NCBI GenBank assembly: GCA_014730235.1
Contig: WJIO01000064.1
Location: 1-11,111, forward strand
Length of the DNA: 11,111 nt
Direction of reading: 5' to 3'
DNA from: Candidatus Poribacteria bacterium
GTDB taxonomy: Bacteria; Poribacteria; DTPJ01; WJIO01
Part shown: positions 1 to 6,915 of the stretch, piece by piece
Layout: each line of letters starts with the position of its first letter
Numbering within the stretch: the first letter of the stretch is position 1
Program-made: the position numbers and the translations under genes
Notes under the pieces: generated by a model
Told to the model about the DNA's origin: nothing
Seen by the model: the letters and a program-made list of their open reading frames with translations, nothing else
Database searches by the model: none

Positions 1-436
1 CCTGAATACCATCCTTGGCAACAGCGGTTATCATGGGGGTTGGTATAACCCTTGGGTTGACGCTTAGCTGAACTGCGTCAAAAACATCTCTCCCTGCTAA
101 ATCAATGGCAGCTGCCTGCTCAAAGGACAGTGGAATTCCGGCTTTGTCTGCGGCGATAAGTGAACTCACCACGTTAATAATATCACCACCGGCCAGAAAA
201 TGAGCTTCTAATCTATCAGCTCTTAGAGCCAAACCCGCTTTGGTCGAACTTATTAAAGCTTTTACAATTGTAAAAGGCGATACGCGGCGAAGCCTCATGG
301 CCACCAGGTCCCGGAAAGGTCTGACTCTTACACCCGAAAACTTGGCAGAAATCCATAGGGGTATGGGTACCGCCCACACGAATATAACCAGAAATATAAT
401 GATCCCGAATATTATAATAGGTAAAAGTGTAAGCAT
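1..436 (-). CDS. floA: Second flotillin-like protein FloA, 5' part (runs off window)
   Basis: This is the N-terminal ~145 codons of a second FloA, a membrane-anchored SPFH-type scaffold that organises bacterial membrane microdomains. The ATG at 436-434 is preceded by AGGAGAGG with a short spacer. Visible features are an N-terminal hydrophobic helix (about residues 2-25, LTLLPIIIF onward), then the FloA-typical stretch [45 protein letters not shown], and [13 protein letters not shown] at the window edge. Compared by eye with the upstream floA over about 95 residues, roughly 60% are identical, so this is an old paralogue and not a fresh copy. It starts 14 bp after the stop of the first floA and is probably co-translated from the same mRNA. 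The C-terminal Ala/Glu-rich coiled coil lies outside the window, so completeness cannot be judged. Confidence 0.9.
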   Translation of the reverse strand, partial: MLTLLPIIIFGIIIFLVIFVWAVPIPLWISAKFSGVRVRPFRDLVAMRLRRVSPFTIVKALISSTKAGLALRADRLEAHFLAGGDIINVVSSLIAADKAGIPLSFEQAAAIDLAGRDVFDAVQLSVNPRVIPTPMITAVAKDGIQ

Positions 437-450
437 TATCCTCTCCTGCA

Positions 451-1464
451 TCAAATTGTTGAAAAATCAGAACCCTTGGAACTACTGCCTTCTGGTGCAC
501 TACTTTCCGCAATAGCCTTACGCATTTCTGTATCAGCCATTACATTCCGCAGTTGATAATAGTCCATAACCTTTAGATTACCAGAATTGAAAGATTCAGC
601 CATAGCCAGCGGTATTTTGGTTTCGGCTTCTATAACCTTTGCTTCCATTTCCCGGGTATAAGCTTTCATTTCCTGTGCTTCGGCTTTGGCCATGGCCCTT
701 CTGGCTTCGGCTTTGGCCTGAGCGATTTTCATGTCGGCTTGGGCCTGTTCTGTTCTCAGCATGGCCCCTACATTTTTCCCTACATCCACATCAGCTATAT
801 CAATGGAAACGATTTCAAAAGCCGTACCTGCGTCCAGACCTTTGTCCAGAACCACTCTGGAAATAGAATCGGGATTTTCCAGTACGGCTTCGTGGCTTTC
901 GGCGGAGCCAATGGTAGTAACAATACCCTCACCAACCCGGGCCACGATTGTATCCTCCCCCGCTCCGCCAACAAGCCTCTCAATGTCAGCCCGGACAGTA
1001 ACCTGGGCAGTGGCCATAACCTGAACACCGTTTTTTGCCACAGCAGCGATAGGCGGGGTTTTTATGACTTTAGGTTTGACACTGATCTGTACGGCTTCCA
1101 AAACATCCCTGCCGGCCAGGTCTATAGCAGCAGCCCGTTCAAAAGAAAGGTTAATACCGGCTTTATCAGCGGAAATTAAAGCATTAACAAGCCTCTCTAT
1201 CCTACCTCCGGCCAGATAATGGGCTTCTAGTTTATCAAAATCTACCGGAATACCGGCTTTTGAGGCTGTGATTTTTGCGTTGACTATACTGGCGGGAGGA
1301 ACGCGCCTGAGACGCATTGCCAGCAAGTCTCTGAATGGTCTGGCCCTGACTCCCGCAAACCTGGCTGTTATCCACAGTCTCACAGGAATAGCCCAGAAGA
1401 AAAATACGATAAAAATAAACGCCCCAACACCAAGTAAAAAGGCTAAAAGAGTTTCTTGCGGCAT
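451..1464 (-). CDS. floA: Flotillin-like protein FloA
   Basis: A 337-residue FloA, close to the usual family length of about 330. It has one N-terminal membrane segment (about residues 5-28), then [44 protein letters not shown], the SPFH core ([20 protein letters not shown], about 150-170), and an Ala/Glu/Lys-rich helix ([19 protein letters not shown]) that in this family drives oligomerisation. A Ser/Gly-rich tail follows. FloA is known as a membrane-raft scaffold that works with NfeD proteins. I chose the ATG at 1464-1462, not the in-frame ATG at 1485, because AGGAGG lies 6 bases before it and [11 protein letters not shown] matches the family N-terminus. The start is one base from the upstream NfeD stop, so the pair is likely translationally coupled. 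Confidence 0.95.
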   Translation of the reverse strand: MPQETLLAFLLGVGAFIFIVFFFWAIPVRLWITARFAGVRARPFRDLLAMRLRRVPPASIVNAKITASKAGIPVDFDKLEAHYLAGGRIERLVNALISADKAGINLSFERAAAIDLAGRDVLEAVQISVKPKVIKTPPIAAVAKNGVQVMATAQVTVRADIERLVGGAGEDTIVARVGEGIVTTIGSAESHEAVLENPDSISRVVLDKGLDAGTAFEIVSIDIADVDVGKNVGAMLRTEQAQADMKIAQAKAEARRAMAKAEAQEMKAYTREMEAKVIEAETKIPLAMAESFNSGNLKVMDYYQLRNVMADTEMRKAIAESSAPEGSSSKGSDFSTI

Positions 1465-1465
1465 A

Positions 1466-1954
1466 TCATACCTCCTGAGTTCCAACTACTATTCTGCTTC
1501 CTTTTACGTCCAAAATCTCTACTTGTTTACCTTTTTCGATAAATTCACCTTTTGTTACAACGTTAAGTCTGTTTCCATCTATGTCGACAATTCCAGCCGG
1601 TCTTAAAGATGTAACAGATAAACCGGTTTTGCCTATATAGTCGACAAGCTCCTCAGAACTTGATACAAATCCTGTTTCCCTGTTTTCACTGGTACCGAGA
1701 ATAAATGCTTTTCCAAATTTCGTTCTTGGCATTACCCAGAACCCTACAGCACATATAGGTATGACTATAGCAATAGTTATACCAGAGTAGATAACAGCAG
1801 TCCACATTCCTTTGGTGAATCCAGCTATTATTACCCCAATTACAATCAGTGCACCACCGACAAGACCTATAGGTCCAAATCCGGGGATCAGGAATATTTC
1901 CATAAAAATAAGTATCAATCCAACAGCTATAAGGGCTATTGCCAGCATTGACAT
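1466..1954 (-). CDS. Short NfeD-family membrane protein (NfeD1b type)
   Basis: A 162-residue NfeD protein without a protease domain. Three to four hydrophobic helices fill about residues 4-75, including the typical [11 protein letters not shown] turn. A soluble OB-fold domain (about 95-160) follows and contains the family motif [20 protein letters not shown], with V/I-rich strands at the end. The same layout, including a Ser-Ser-x-E-L linker before LRPAG, forms the C-terminal half of the upstream long NfeD, so the two are paralogous over this region. NfeD proteins are known to accompany flotillins, and the OB domain is thought to contact partner proteins. AAGGAG lies 9 bases before the ATG at 1954. 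A second ATG two codons later (1948) is possible but less well placed. The gene lies 20 bp after the long nfeD stop and 1 bp before floA. Confidence 0.92.
   Translation of the reverse strand: MSMLAIALIAVGLILIFMEIFLIPGFGPIGLVGGALIVIGVIIAGFTKGMWTAVIYSGITIAIVIPICAVGFWVMPRTKFGKAFILGTSENRETGFVSSSEELVDYIGKTGLSVTSLRPAGIVDIDGNRLNVVTKGEFIEKGKQVEILDVKGSRIVVGTQEV
1471..1476 (-). promoter_or_regulatory. Ribosome binding site for floA, inside the nfeD 3' end
   Basis: AGGAGG on the minus strand, 6 bases before the ATG at 1464. It lies within the last codons of the short nfeD gene. This decides the start at 1464 over 1485 and shows tight coupling of the two genes. Confidence 0.85.
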
Positions 1955-1974
1955 TTATATTAACTCCTTATGAT

Positions 1975-3438
1975 TTAGGTGGTTTTGACAATAACTCTAC
2001 CCCCTTCAACCTTAAGAACTTCCAGTTCTGTATCTTTCTCCACGAAAGCCCCTTGGGACACTACATTTACCCTTTGACCATCAATTATGGCAACTCCCGC
2101 AGGTCTTAGATGAGTAAAGGCCACACCGTGTTTACCCTGTAAATCCGCAAGTTCCCTAGGCGAAGAAGAATAGCCTTCTTCAGTAGTTTCCTCTGTGCTT
2201 AAAATTGTACTCTGCCATAAAGAAGTTTTAGGTAAAAAATAAACAAGAAATGCGCCTAAAACCAGCATTATAACAAGAGACTGACTCATGGTCATGATAG
2301 CCTCTGCCCAGCTCCCTGTATTGGTGTCAATAGTAAAAAGCAATCCCCCGAATATGAATATAATACCTGAAACTCCCGCAATGCCAAACCCCGGTATCAG
2401 GAATATTTCGGCAAATAGCAATCCTAAACCAATGATGAATATAATCAGGCCAATACCTGCGTCGATACGGGCTATCATGTGGCCACCGAAAAACAAACCG
2501 AGACATACAAGGCCAATAGTTCCGGCAACACCCCAGCCGACAGTCTTAAACTCCATTATAATTCCCAGTATTCCCAGGGCCATAAGTATTGGTGCAACCA
2601 TAGGGTTGGTCACAAATGTTGCGATCTGTTCCGCGATGGTCATGCTGACTTCATTTATCTCAGCATCTTCCAGGTTTGCAATAAGTTTGGCATCCGAAGG
2701 ATTAAATTCGTCTTTTTGTTGAAGCAACCTTTTGCCATCAACATCAACCAGGTTTAATTGTCTTAAAACGTTGGATGTATTATCGGCCTTTACATCTACA
2801 ACCCCAAGCTCAATCCCCTGGTCTGTTGAAACAGTCAATACGTTTTCCTGGGGTGATATTACTTCCATTTTGATATTTTTGCTTTGATTATTTTTAAATT
2901 CCTCCGGCGTAAGCCCCTTTAATGTTCCATCCTCAAACCTGACAAGAATTATAGCTCTGTCAACCATAGCCGCTGCCACTTCTGGATTTCTGCCCTGTTC
3001 TTCGGCAATGGAATAGATCTTACCCCTTACATAAGATACAGTCTTGGGGTTAGTGGGTATAGGCTGGGCATCGCCAATAGTTCCGCCGGGAACAGCGGCT
3101 ATTTTGTCGCAGGAAAGGGTAATCATAGCCCCGGCAGATATGGCCTCGTCATCCACAAATGCGATAGCGGGTATACCCGATTCATCAATTGTCCTGATAA
3201 TATCACTGGTGGAGTTTACCGCGCCTCCGGGTGTATGTATATGAAACAACAATATATCAGCTTGCTCATCCTGGGCCAGTTTTACACCCCTGGATATATA
3301 CTCCCGTAATCCATTTCCAATAGCATTTCGTATTTCAATAACATATACACTTGGCTTCTGATTTTGTCCCCAACTTATGGATAAAAACATGCAAGCAAAT
3401 GCAAGAATAATTAAAGTAAACCAGAGCTTTGCCTTCAT
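1975..3438 (-). CDS. nfeD: Long NfeD: membrane-bound ClpP-class serine protease
   Basis: A 487-residue protein of the long NfeD type (NfeD1a, COG1030). Residues 1-24 look like a signal peptide (hydrophobic core, then SWGQ). The serine protease domain covers about 28-230. HTPGG at 68-72 is the oxyanion-type loop, Ser101 in AISAGAMI is the likely nucleophile, and Lys140 in VRGKIYSIAEEQG is a plausible general base of the Ser-Lys dyad known from the archaeal PH1510 protease. Four to five membrane helices lie between about 280 and 402, including [13 protein letters not shown]-terminal OB domain (about 425-487) has LRPAGVAIIDGQRVNVVSQG. PH1510-type proteases cleave hydrophobic stretches of membrane partners such as stomatins, so FloA or its partners may be substrates here (inference). 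GAAGGGG lies upstream of the ATG. This is the first gene of the leftward operon. Confidence 0.93.
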   Translation of the reverse strand: MKAKLWFTLIILAFACMFLSISWGQNQKPSVYVIEIRNAIGNGLREYISRGVKLAQDEQADILLFHIHTPGGAVNSTSDIIRTIDESGIPAIAFVDDEAISAGAMITLSCDKIAAVPGGTIGDAQPIPTNPKTVSYVRGKIYSIAEEQGRNPEVAAAMVDRAIILVRFEDGTLKGLTPEEFKNNQSKNIKMEVISPQENVLTVSTDQGIELGVVDVKADNTSNVLRQLNLVDVDGKRLLQQKDEFNPSDAKLIANLEDAEINEVSMTIAEQIATFVTNPMVAPILMALGILGIIMEFKTVGWGVAGTIGLVCLGLFFGGHMIARIDAGIGLIIFIIGLGLLFAEIFLIPGFGIAGVSGIIFIFGGLLFTIDTNTGSWAEAIMTMSQSLVIMLVLGAFLVYFLPKTSLWQSTILSTEETTEEGYSSSPRELADLQGKHGVAFTHLRPAGVAIIDGQRVNVVSQGAFVEKDTELEVLKVEGGRVIVKTT

Positions 3439-3509
3439 CGCTGTTACCCCTTCTGAATTTTAAACATCCATTAGTTCAATTTACTTGTAAAAATTTACCA
3501 TATAGAATA

Positions 3510-3548
3510 TTGCACGAATTTTGCCGTTTTCTATTTTATATGTATTAT
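3510..3548 (+). promoter_or_regulatory. Possible sigma-70 promoter(s) for the 3648 gene
   Basis: Two overlapping candidates: TTGCAC (3510-3515) with TATTTT (3532-3537) at 16 bp, and TTGCCG (3521-3526) with TATTAT (3543-3548) at 16 bp. The region is very AT-rich, so chance matches are likely. I found no convincing promoter pair for the divergent nfeD operon in the same spacer. Confidence 0.3.
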
Positions 3549-3560
3549 GTAAAAATATGT

Positions 3561-3595
3561 AGTATAATATATGTAATACCTTTAAGTATAATATA
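3561..3595 (+). repeat. Pair of 11-bp direct repeats AGTATAATATA
   Basis: AGTATAATATA occurs at 3561-3571 and again at 3585-3595, a 24-bp period, in the leader of the 3648 gene. Each copy contains a perfect TATAAT, but neither has a recognisable -35 box at the right distance. It could be a pair of weak -10 elements, a protein-binding site, or chance in AT-rich DNA. Confidence 0.4.
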
Positions 3596-3647
3596 CCTCT
3601 GCTATATTAAAAAGTCAACACGAATCCAAAATGAAGGTACTTTTAAT

Positions 3648-4853
3648 ATGAGTGAATACCAGTATTATGAATTTATCGCCATTGACAAACCTTTAACCAA
3701 GTCAGAGATGGAGAAACTACGCAGATTATCTACCCGGGCTGAGATTACTCCTACCCGGTTTACCAACATCTATAACTATGGTGATTTTAGCGGTTCTCCT
3801 GATGAAATGATGGAGAAATATTTTGATGCCTTTGTCTATGTTACCAACTGGGGGTTTTTTCACTTTAAACTGAGACTACCCCTTGGCATTGTTGACGAGG
3901 AAATATTGAAACCATGTTTTGTGGAATACACCTTTGAATACAAAAAAACTGACAAACACATTATCATATCCTGGGAAAGCAGGAATGAATATGGAGGATA
4001 TGATGAATGGATCGAGGGTGAAGGTTGGCTTGGTAGGCTTGTGCCTATCCGGGAGGAACTGGAACAGGGCAATTACACATCTATTTATCTTGGATGGCTT
4101 CTGGCAGTTAACTTTGATTATTATATAAAATCAGAAGAATATGACTTTGACGATGATGATATATACAGAGATATTGTAAGAGAGGACCTGGAACCACCTA
4201 TAGATCTGGAATCAAATAAATTAACCGCTGCTCAAAAAGCCCTTGTGGAATTTCTTCATATAGATACGGACCTGGTCAAAGCAGCCCTGGAAAAGGTAAA
4301 GACAGAGACTCCAAAAATTGATCATGAAGCTATAATAAATGGATGGCTTGATGGTCTTGATGAAAAACAGGCTAAAGATTTTCTGTTTCAGATATTAAAT
4401 GGAAACGCAAATGAAGCACTGCGGGATATTCGTCTGCAATATAATACTTTTTTCAGAGACAGGATAGATACCAAAGCAGAAGTTTCAAGGCGCAAGGTCG
4501 GTGAAATCCTGGAGATCAGAAAGAAAGCCAAACAAAAACGTTTGGAGCTTAGAGCTAAAAACATGGCAAAGGAAAGGGTTGAAAAAGAGCGCAGGAAAAG
4601 GAAATACCTGGTAGAAGTGATGCAAAAGGCCTCCGAGCTGTGGAATAAAGCTGAGGAGTTGGCCAAAGAGCAAAACGCATCTGCTTACGATAAAGCCAGA
4701 GATTTACTTGTGGAGTTATCCCAATCGTATGAACAATTTGACAGGAAAGACGAATTTCATGAGTTAATGGCCCATTTTGTAGAAAAAAATTCCCGAAGAA
4801 AAGCCCTTCTGAAACGACTAGAAAAAGAGGAGCTGATCGATCCTGATTTCTGA
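3648..4853 (+). CDS. Conserved uncharacterised protein, YQYYEF family, with C-terminal coiled coil
   Basis: A 401-residue cytoplasmic protein with no signal peptide or membrane segment. The N-terminus (SEYQYYEFIAIDKPLT, LRRLSTRAEITPTRFTNIYNYGDF, MMEKYFDAFVYVTNWG) matches a family I recall as widespread in actinobacteria and other phyla but without an assigned function. Residues 1-160 look like a globular beta-rich domain. An acidic run (YDFDDDD) lies at 165-171. Helical segments follow, and about 275-340 is a highly charged Lys/Glu/Arg coiled coil (RKKAKQKRLELRAKNMAKER). The far C-terminus is also helical and basic/acidic. The reading frame is open back to 3429, but I start at 3648 because the family begins at this Met. 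The ribosome site is weak (AAGG about 10 bases before). The gene stands alone, divergent from the nfeD operon and 267 bp before the next gene. I assign no function. Confidence 0.85.
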   Translation: MSEYQYYEFIAIDKPLTKSEMEKLRRLSTRAEITPTRFTNIYNYGDFSGSPDEMMEKYFDAFVYVTNWGFFHFKLRLPLGIVDEEILKPCFVEYTFEYKKTDKHIIISWESRNEYGGYDEWIEGEGWLGRLVPIREELEQGNYTSIYLGWLLAVNFDYYIKSEEYDFDDDDIYRDIVREDLEPPIDLESNKLTAAQKALVEFLHIDTDLVKAALEKVKTETPKIDHEAIINGWLDGLDEKQAKDFLFQILNGNANEALRDIRLQYNTFFRDRIDTKAEVSRRKVGEILEIRKKAKQKRLELRAKNMAKERVEKERRKRKYLVEVMQKASELWNKAEELAKEQNASAYDKARDLLVELSQSYEQFDRKDEFHELMAHFVEKNSRRKALLKRLEKEELIDPDF

Positions 4854-4854
4854 C

Positions 4855-4915
4855 AAATTATAGAAAACATTCAGAAATATTATGGTTTCGCAGTTTTTAA
4901 AATGTTTTATAATTT
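4855..4915 (+). terminator. Imperfect AT-rich inverted repeat just after the 3648 gene
   Basis: The left arm AAATTATAGAAAACATT (4855-4871) pairs with AATGTTTTATAATTT (4901-4915). This gives 15 base pairs with a two-base bulge around a 29-base loop. It begins two bases after the stop codon. It is A/T-rich, has a long loop, and is not followed by a T-run, so it is not a classic intrinsic terminator. It could act as an mRNA 3'-end structure or a weak bidirectional terminator. Confidence 0.35.
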
Positions 4916-5051
4916 GGTGCAGTATTTATATAGTTTTACGGAAGATTGGGTACACTTTTGAGTACCCCTACAAAACCGCATAAGAACTTACCTTGTCTAG
5001 AAATTAGGAAACTAGAGGGGAATAGAAATAGATTGATTAGTCTCTCAAATT

Positions 5052-5079
5052 TTGTTAAAATATCGTTAAATGATATTTA
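5052..5079 (+). promoter_or_regulatory. Possible promoter with overlapping palindrome before the 5121 gene
   Basis: TTGTTA (5052-5057) and TATTTA (5074-5079) are separated by 16 bp, a fair sigma-70-like pair about 40 bp before the start codon. A perfect inverted repeat AAATATC-N7-GATATTT (5058-5078) fills the space between the two boxes, where a repressor operator would be expected. Promoter and operator are both inferred from sequence only. Confidence 0.4.
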
Positions 5080-5104
5080 TATCAGTGGTTATAGTTGTTA
5101 TGAT

Positions 5105-5110
5105 AGGAGG
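5105..5110 (+). promoter_or_regulatory. Ribosome binding site deciding the 5121 start
   Basis: AGGAGG ends 10 bases before the ATG at 5121. The upstream in-frame ATG at 5070 has no Shine-Dalgarno-like sequence before it, so 5121 is preferred. Confidence 0.75.
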
Positions 5111-5120
5111 GTTAAATCCT

Positions 5121-6095
5121 ATGGAATATAATTACGTTCCTGATCTTGAATCTGCCGGTTTTACTATTCTTGAATCTGCCAGTTTCAGCTTCTGGATTCC
5201 CGATTCTCTTGGTGAAGATGAAACTGTTCGAGGGGTAATAGCCATCAGTGATTTCATTATAAATCGCTATCTGTTTTTTGATCCCCGTTGGAGAGAACTG
5301 GCGGAAAAACTGAAATTTGGTCTGCTTTTACAACAAGTGACTGAACCCCGGCACACTTTTAAATTATCCAGGGGAGAAGAAGGTCTAAAGGCTATATTTC
5401 ATGCAATGGAATATTTTTCCGAAGTGTCCGGTCATCCTGAAGTTAAGTATTCGGGTCTGATACACATAGGGCCTTCAGAAGCCGCTTTTCAGGCCCCTCA
5501 ATTCGCTTTTCTTAATCCCCAGCGCACTATAGCTGTAATAGCCGTTCACGGTTCACCAGTTACCAAACATATAGAGGTGCTGGACGGTCCTTTGGGTTTA
5601 GTTCCCAGACTTCAGGTTATGTGCGAAACAGACAGATATACGCCTTCATATAGAATTTACCATTTCTTACTGGAAGGACGAAAATACGGCGCCCTGTGGA
5701 CAAGCCTTTATCAGGGTAAAGTGCCGCACGACAGGATAGGTCAGCCGGATTTTATGATAAAATGGATCGAAGATGTAGTAAAACTCAGAGTACCGGAAAA
5801 CATACCCAGGGATAAACTACCGGAATTCAAGGCGATTTCCGATAAGGACGGTTATTTGGGTTATCTCCAGCTAAAAAGTGATGGAACCCTCGAGACCAGC
5901 GAAGATAAGCTTTTCTATGCCCCATATTCAGAATACCAGGGTGATAAATCAAAGGCCTGTTGGATTCCCAGCGAAGAGCTTGCCCGTCTGTGGCATGAAT
6001 ATAACCTTCGGGAAGATGCCTTTGACCATGTTCTGGAAGAAATTATGGGAGAACATCAGGCAGCAGAGGCGGCGGCAGCCCAAGCTCAAGCCTGA
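5121..6095 (+). CDS. Alpha/beta-hydrolase-like protein with degenerate nucleophile elbow
   Basis: A 324-residue protein. The order of elements resembles the PHB-depolymerase/dienelactone-hydrolase branch of the alpha/beta-hydrolase fold: strand RGVIAIS (about 37-43), FFDPRWRELAEKLKFGLLLQQ (52-72), a helix with GLKAIFHAMEYFSEVSGHPEVKYSGLIHIG (88-117), then PQRTIAVIAVHG. The expected elbow G-H-S-x-G reads G-P-S-E-A here (Ser119). The Ser is kept but the flanking small residues are changed, so activity is doubtful. The C-terminus is Ala/Gln-rich (AAEAAAAQAQA). Starting at 5070 instead would add a hydrophobic segment (MIFISVVIVVMIGGLNP) that looks like an export signal or anchor, but that start lacks a ribosome site. 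It is the first gene of the rightward cluster and ends 14 bp before the ABM-like array. Substrate unknown; fold assignment is moderate. Confidence 0.75.
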   Translation: MEYNYVPDLESAGFTILESASFSFWIPDSLGEDETVRGVIAISDFIINRYLFFDPRWRELAEKLKFGLLLQQVTEPRHTFKLSRGEEGLKAIFHAMEYFSEVSGHPEVKYSGLIHIGPSEAAFQAPQFAFLNPQRTIAVIAVHGSPVTKHIEVLDGPLGLVPRLQVMCETDRYTPSYRIYHFLLEGRKYGALWTSLYQGKVPHDRIGQPDFMIKWIEDVVKLRVPENIPRDKLPEFKAISDKDGYLGYLQLKSDGTLETSEDKLFYAPYSEYQGDKSKACWIPSEELARLWHEYNLREDAFDHVLEEIMGEHQAAEAAAAQAQA

Positions 6096-6109
6096 AAAGA
6101 GGTATAATA

Positions 6110-6466
6110 ATGTATATTAGCTTTGCTCATTTTAGTCTTAAACCCGGTGTAAGTGAGGAAGACATAATAAAGCTTTTTAACGAGTCAGCCATTCCAATAC
6201 ACCGCAGCCTTCCCGAATATATATCCTATGACCTTATGAGATACCTTCCCAATGGTACAGAAACTACCAGATGAGAATACTCCATTATGGAAGTATGGGA
6301 AAGGGAGGATTACCGAAGGCAAGCAAGACAGGAAAATAAGATAGGTCAAAGAGAAAGCGAATTACAAAAAACAGGGTTCTATGCGAAGTTTATAGAAATG
6401 CGGGAAAATTACTATCAATATAGATATTCTATAGAAGATGAAAGTAACCTATTTTTAACAGGTTAG
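6110..6466 (+). pseudogene. ABM-like protein, copy 1, with in-frame TGA at a conserved Trp
   Basis: The frame encodes 118 codons, exactly the length of copies 2 and 3, ending at TAG (6464-6466), with matching residues throughout: KLFNESAIPI, MEVWE, TGFYAKF, and a final DESNLFLTG. The only defect is TGA at codon 55 (6272-6274), where copies 2 and 3 have Trp in V/I-R-W. A single G-to-A change explains it. TGA is the normal stop of several neighbouring genes, so termination is expected, leaving a 54-residue peptide that lacks the second half of the fold. A restart at Met60 (6287) is possible but has no clear ribosome site. A stable-looking hairpin sits immediately after the TGA (6277-6296), so readthrough is a minority alternative. 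A sequencing or assembly error is also possible. The gene starts 14 bp after the hydrolase-like gene, with AGAGG upstream. Confidence 0.8.
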
Positions 6467-6502
6467 TATTTTCTATTTGTATGAAAATCAAGGAGGTTAT
6501 AT

Positions 6503-6859
6503 ATGTATATAAGCTTTTCCCAGTTCAGCTTAAAGCCGGATTACAGCGAAGAAGATGTAATGAAACTATTCAACGAATCGGCTATCCCAATTTTTCGCAC
6601 CATTCCCGGATGCGTTTCCTATGATCTTCTTAAATACCTGCCCGACGATACTGGTACTGTTCGTTGGGAATATGCCGTTATGCAGGTATGGGAAAGCGAA
6701 GAATACCGAAAAAAAGCGGTGGATGAGAAGAAAATAGGTATGGCTGATAGCGAATTGCAGAGAACAGGTTTTTATGATAAATTCAGAGATATGGCAGAAA
6801 ATTACTATATTTATAATTTCTCAATAAGTGATGACAGTAATCCATTTATGGGTGATTAA
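6503..6859 (+). CDS. ABM-like small protein, copy 2
   Basis: A 118-residue protein resembling the antibiotic-biosynthesis-monooxygenase (ABM) superfamily, which folds as a ferredoxin-like domain and dimerises into an alpha/beta barrel. The pattern is strand MYISFSQFSLKP, helix SEEDVMKLFNESAIPIFRTIPG, strand CVSYDLLKY, strand RWEYAVMQVWES, then helix EEYRKKAV. This order and the PGC.S.....W....VWES pattern are typical of the superfamily. The C-terminal 40 residues (FYDKFRDMAENYYIYNFSI) are an extension seen in all three copies. No secretion signal. ABM-fold proteins include monooxygenases, haem-degrading enzymes and non-enzymatic sensors, and I cannot say which applies. AAGGAGG lies 5-6 bases before the ATG. 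The gene is 36 bp after copy 1. Confidence 0.8.
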   Translation: MYISFSQFSLKPDYSEEDVMKLFNESAIPIFRTIPGCVSYDLLKYLPDDTGTVRWEYAVMQVWESEEYRKKAVDEKKIGMADSELQRTGFYDKFRDMAENYYIYNFSISDDSNPFMGD

Positions 6860-6875
6860 AAACGAAATATTTTCT

Positions 6876-6908
6876 GGCCTGCAAGGGGTATTTTTTATAT
6901 CGGGGGAT
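6876..6908 (+). promoter_or_regulatory. Repeated leader element before copy 3
   Basis: The stretch reads TGCAAGGGGTA, a run of six T, ATATC, then GGGGGAT 7 bases before the ATG at 6916. A related stretch precedes the propeller gene (7289-7329). The GGGGGA block sits in the ribosome-binding position. Whether the element is a true regulatory leader or just duplicated spacer is not known. Confidence 0.45.
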
Positions 6909-6915
6909 TTAAATT

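Larger units (their letters stand above)
4854..5120. other. 267-bp spacer with several inverted repeats
   Basis: No gene is supported here. Besides the terminator-like repeat at 4855-4915, it holds GGGTACAC / GAGTACCC with a TTTT loop (4948-4967, one mismatch), TCTAG / CTAGA (4996-5016, 11-base spacer), and AAATATC / GATATTT (5058-5078, 7-base spacer). The spacer is long compared with those of the downstream genes, so it probably holds the main promoter and control sites of the rightward gene cluster. Confidence 0.6.

Noticed and set aside
639-1179. Several plus-strand open frames opposite floA
   Set aside because: They are antisense shadows with no family resemblance and implausible composition, while the minus-strand frame is a clear FloA.
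3429-3647. An open frame upstream that would extend the 401-residue protein by 73 residues
   Set aside because: It overlaps the start of the divergent nfeD, is translated from AT-rich spacer, and has no ribosome site. The conserved family sequence begins at 3648.
5070-5120. Alternative start giving the hydrolase-like protein a hydrophobic N-terminus
   Set aside because: It lacks any Shine-Dalgarno sequence and overlaps the promoter candidate, while 5121 has AGGAGG. It is kept as a noted alternative because the extension resembles an export signal.
4946-5131. A 61-codon plus-strand open frame in the spacer
   Set aside because: It has no ribosome site, overlaps the promoter region and the next gene start, and shows no recognisable protein pattern.
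6272-6274. TGA as a sense codon under an alternative genetic code
   Set aside because: Intact neighbours end at TGA where expected, and their Trp residues use TGG.
6272-6274. TGA as selenocysteine
   Set aside because: The paralogues have Trp, not Cys, at this position, and the adjacent hairpin starts too close to the TGA for a typical bacterial SECIS.
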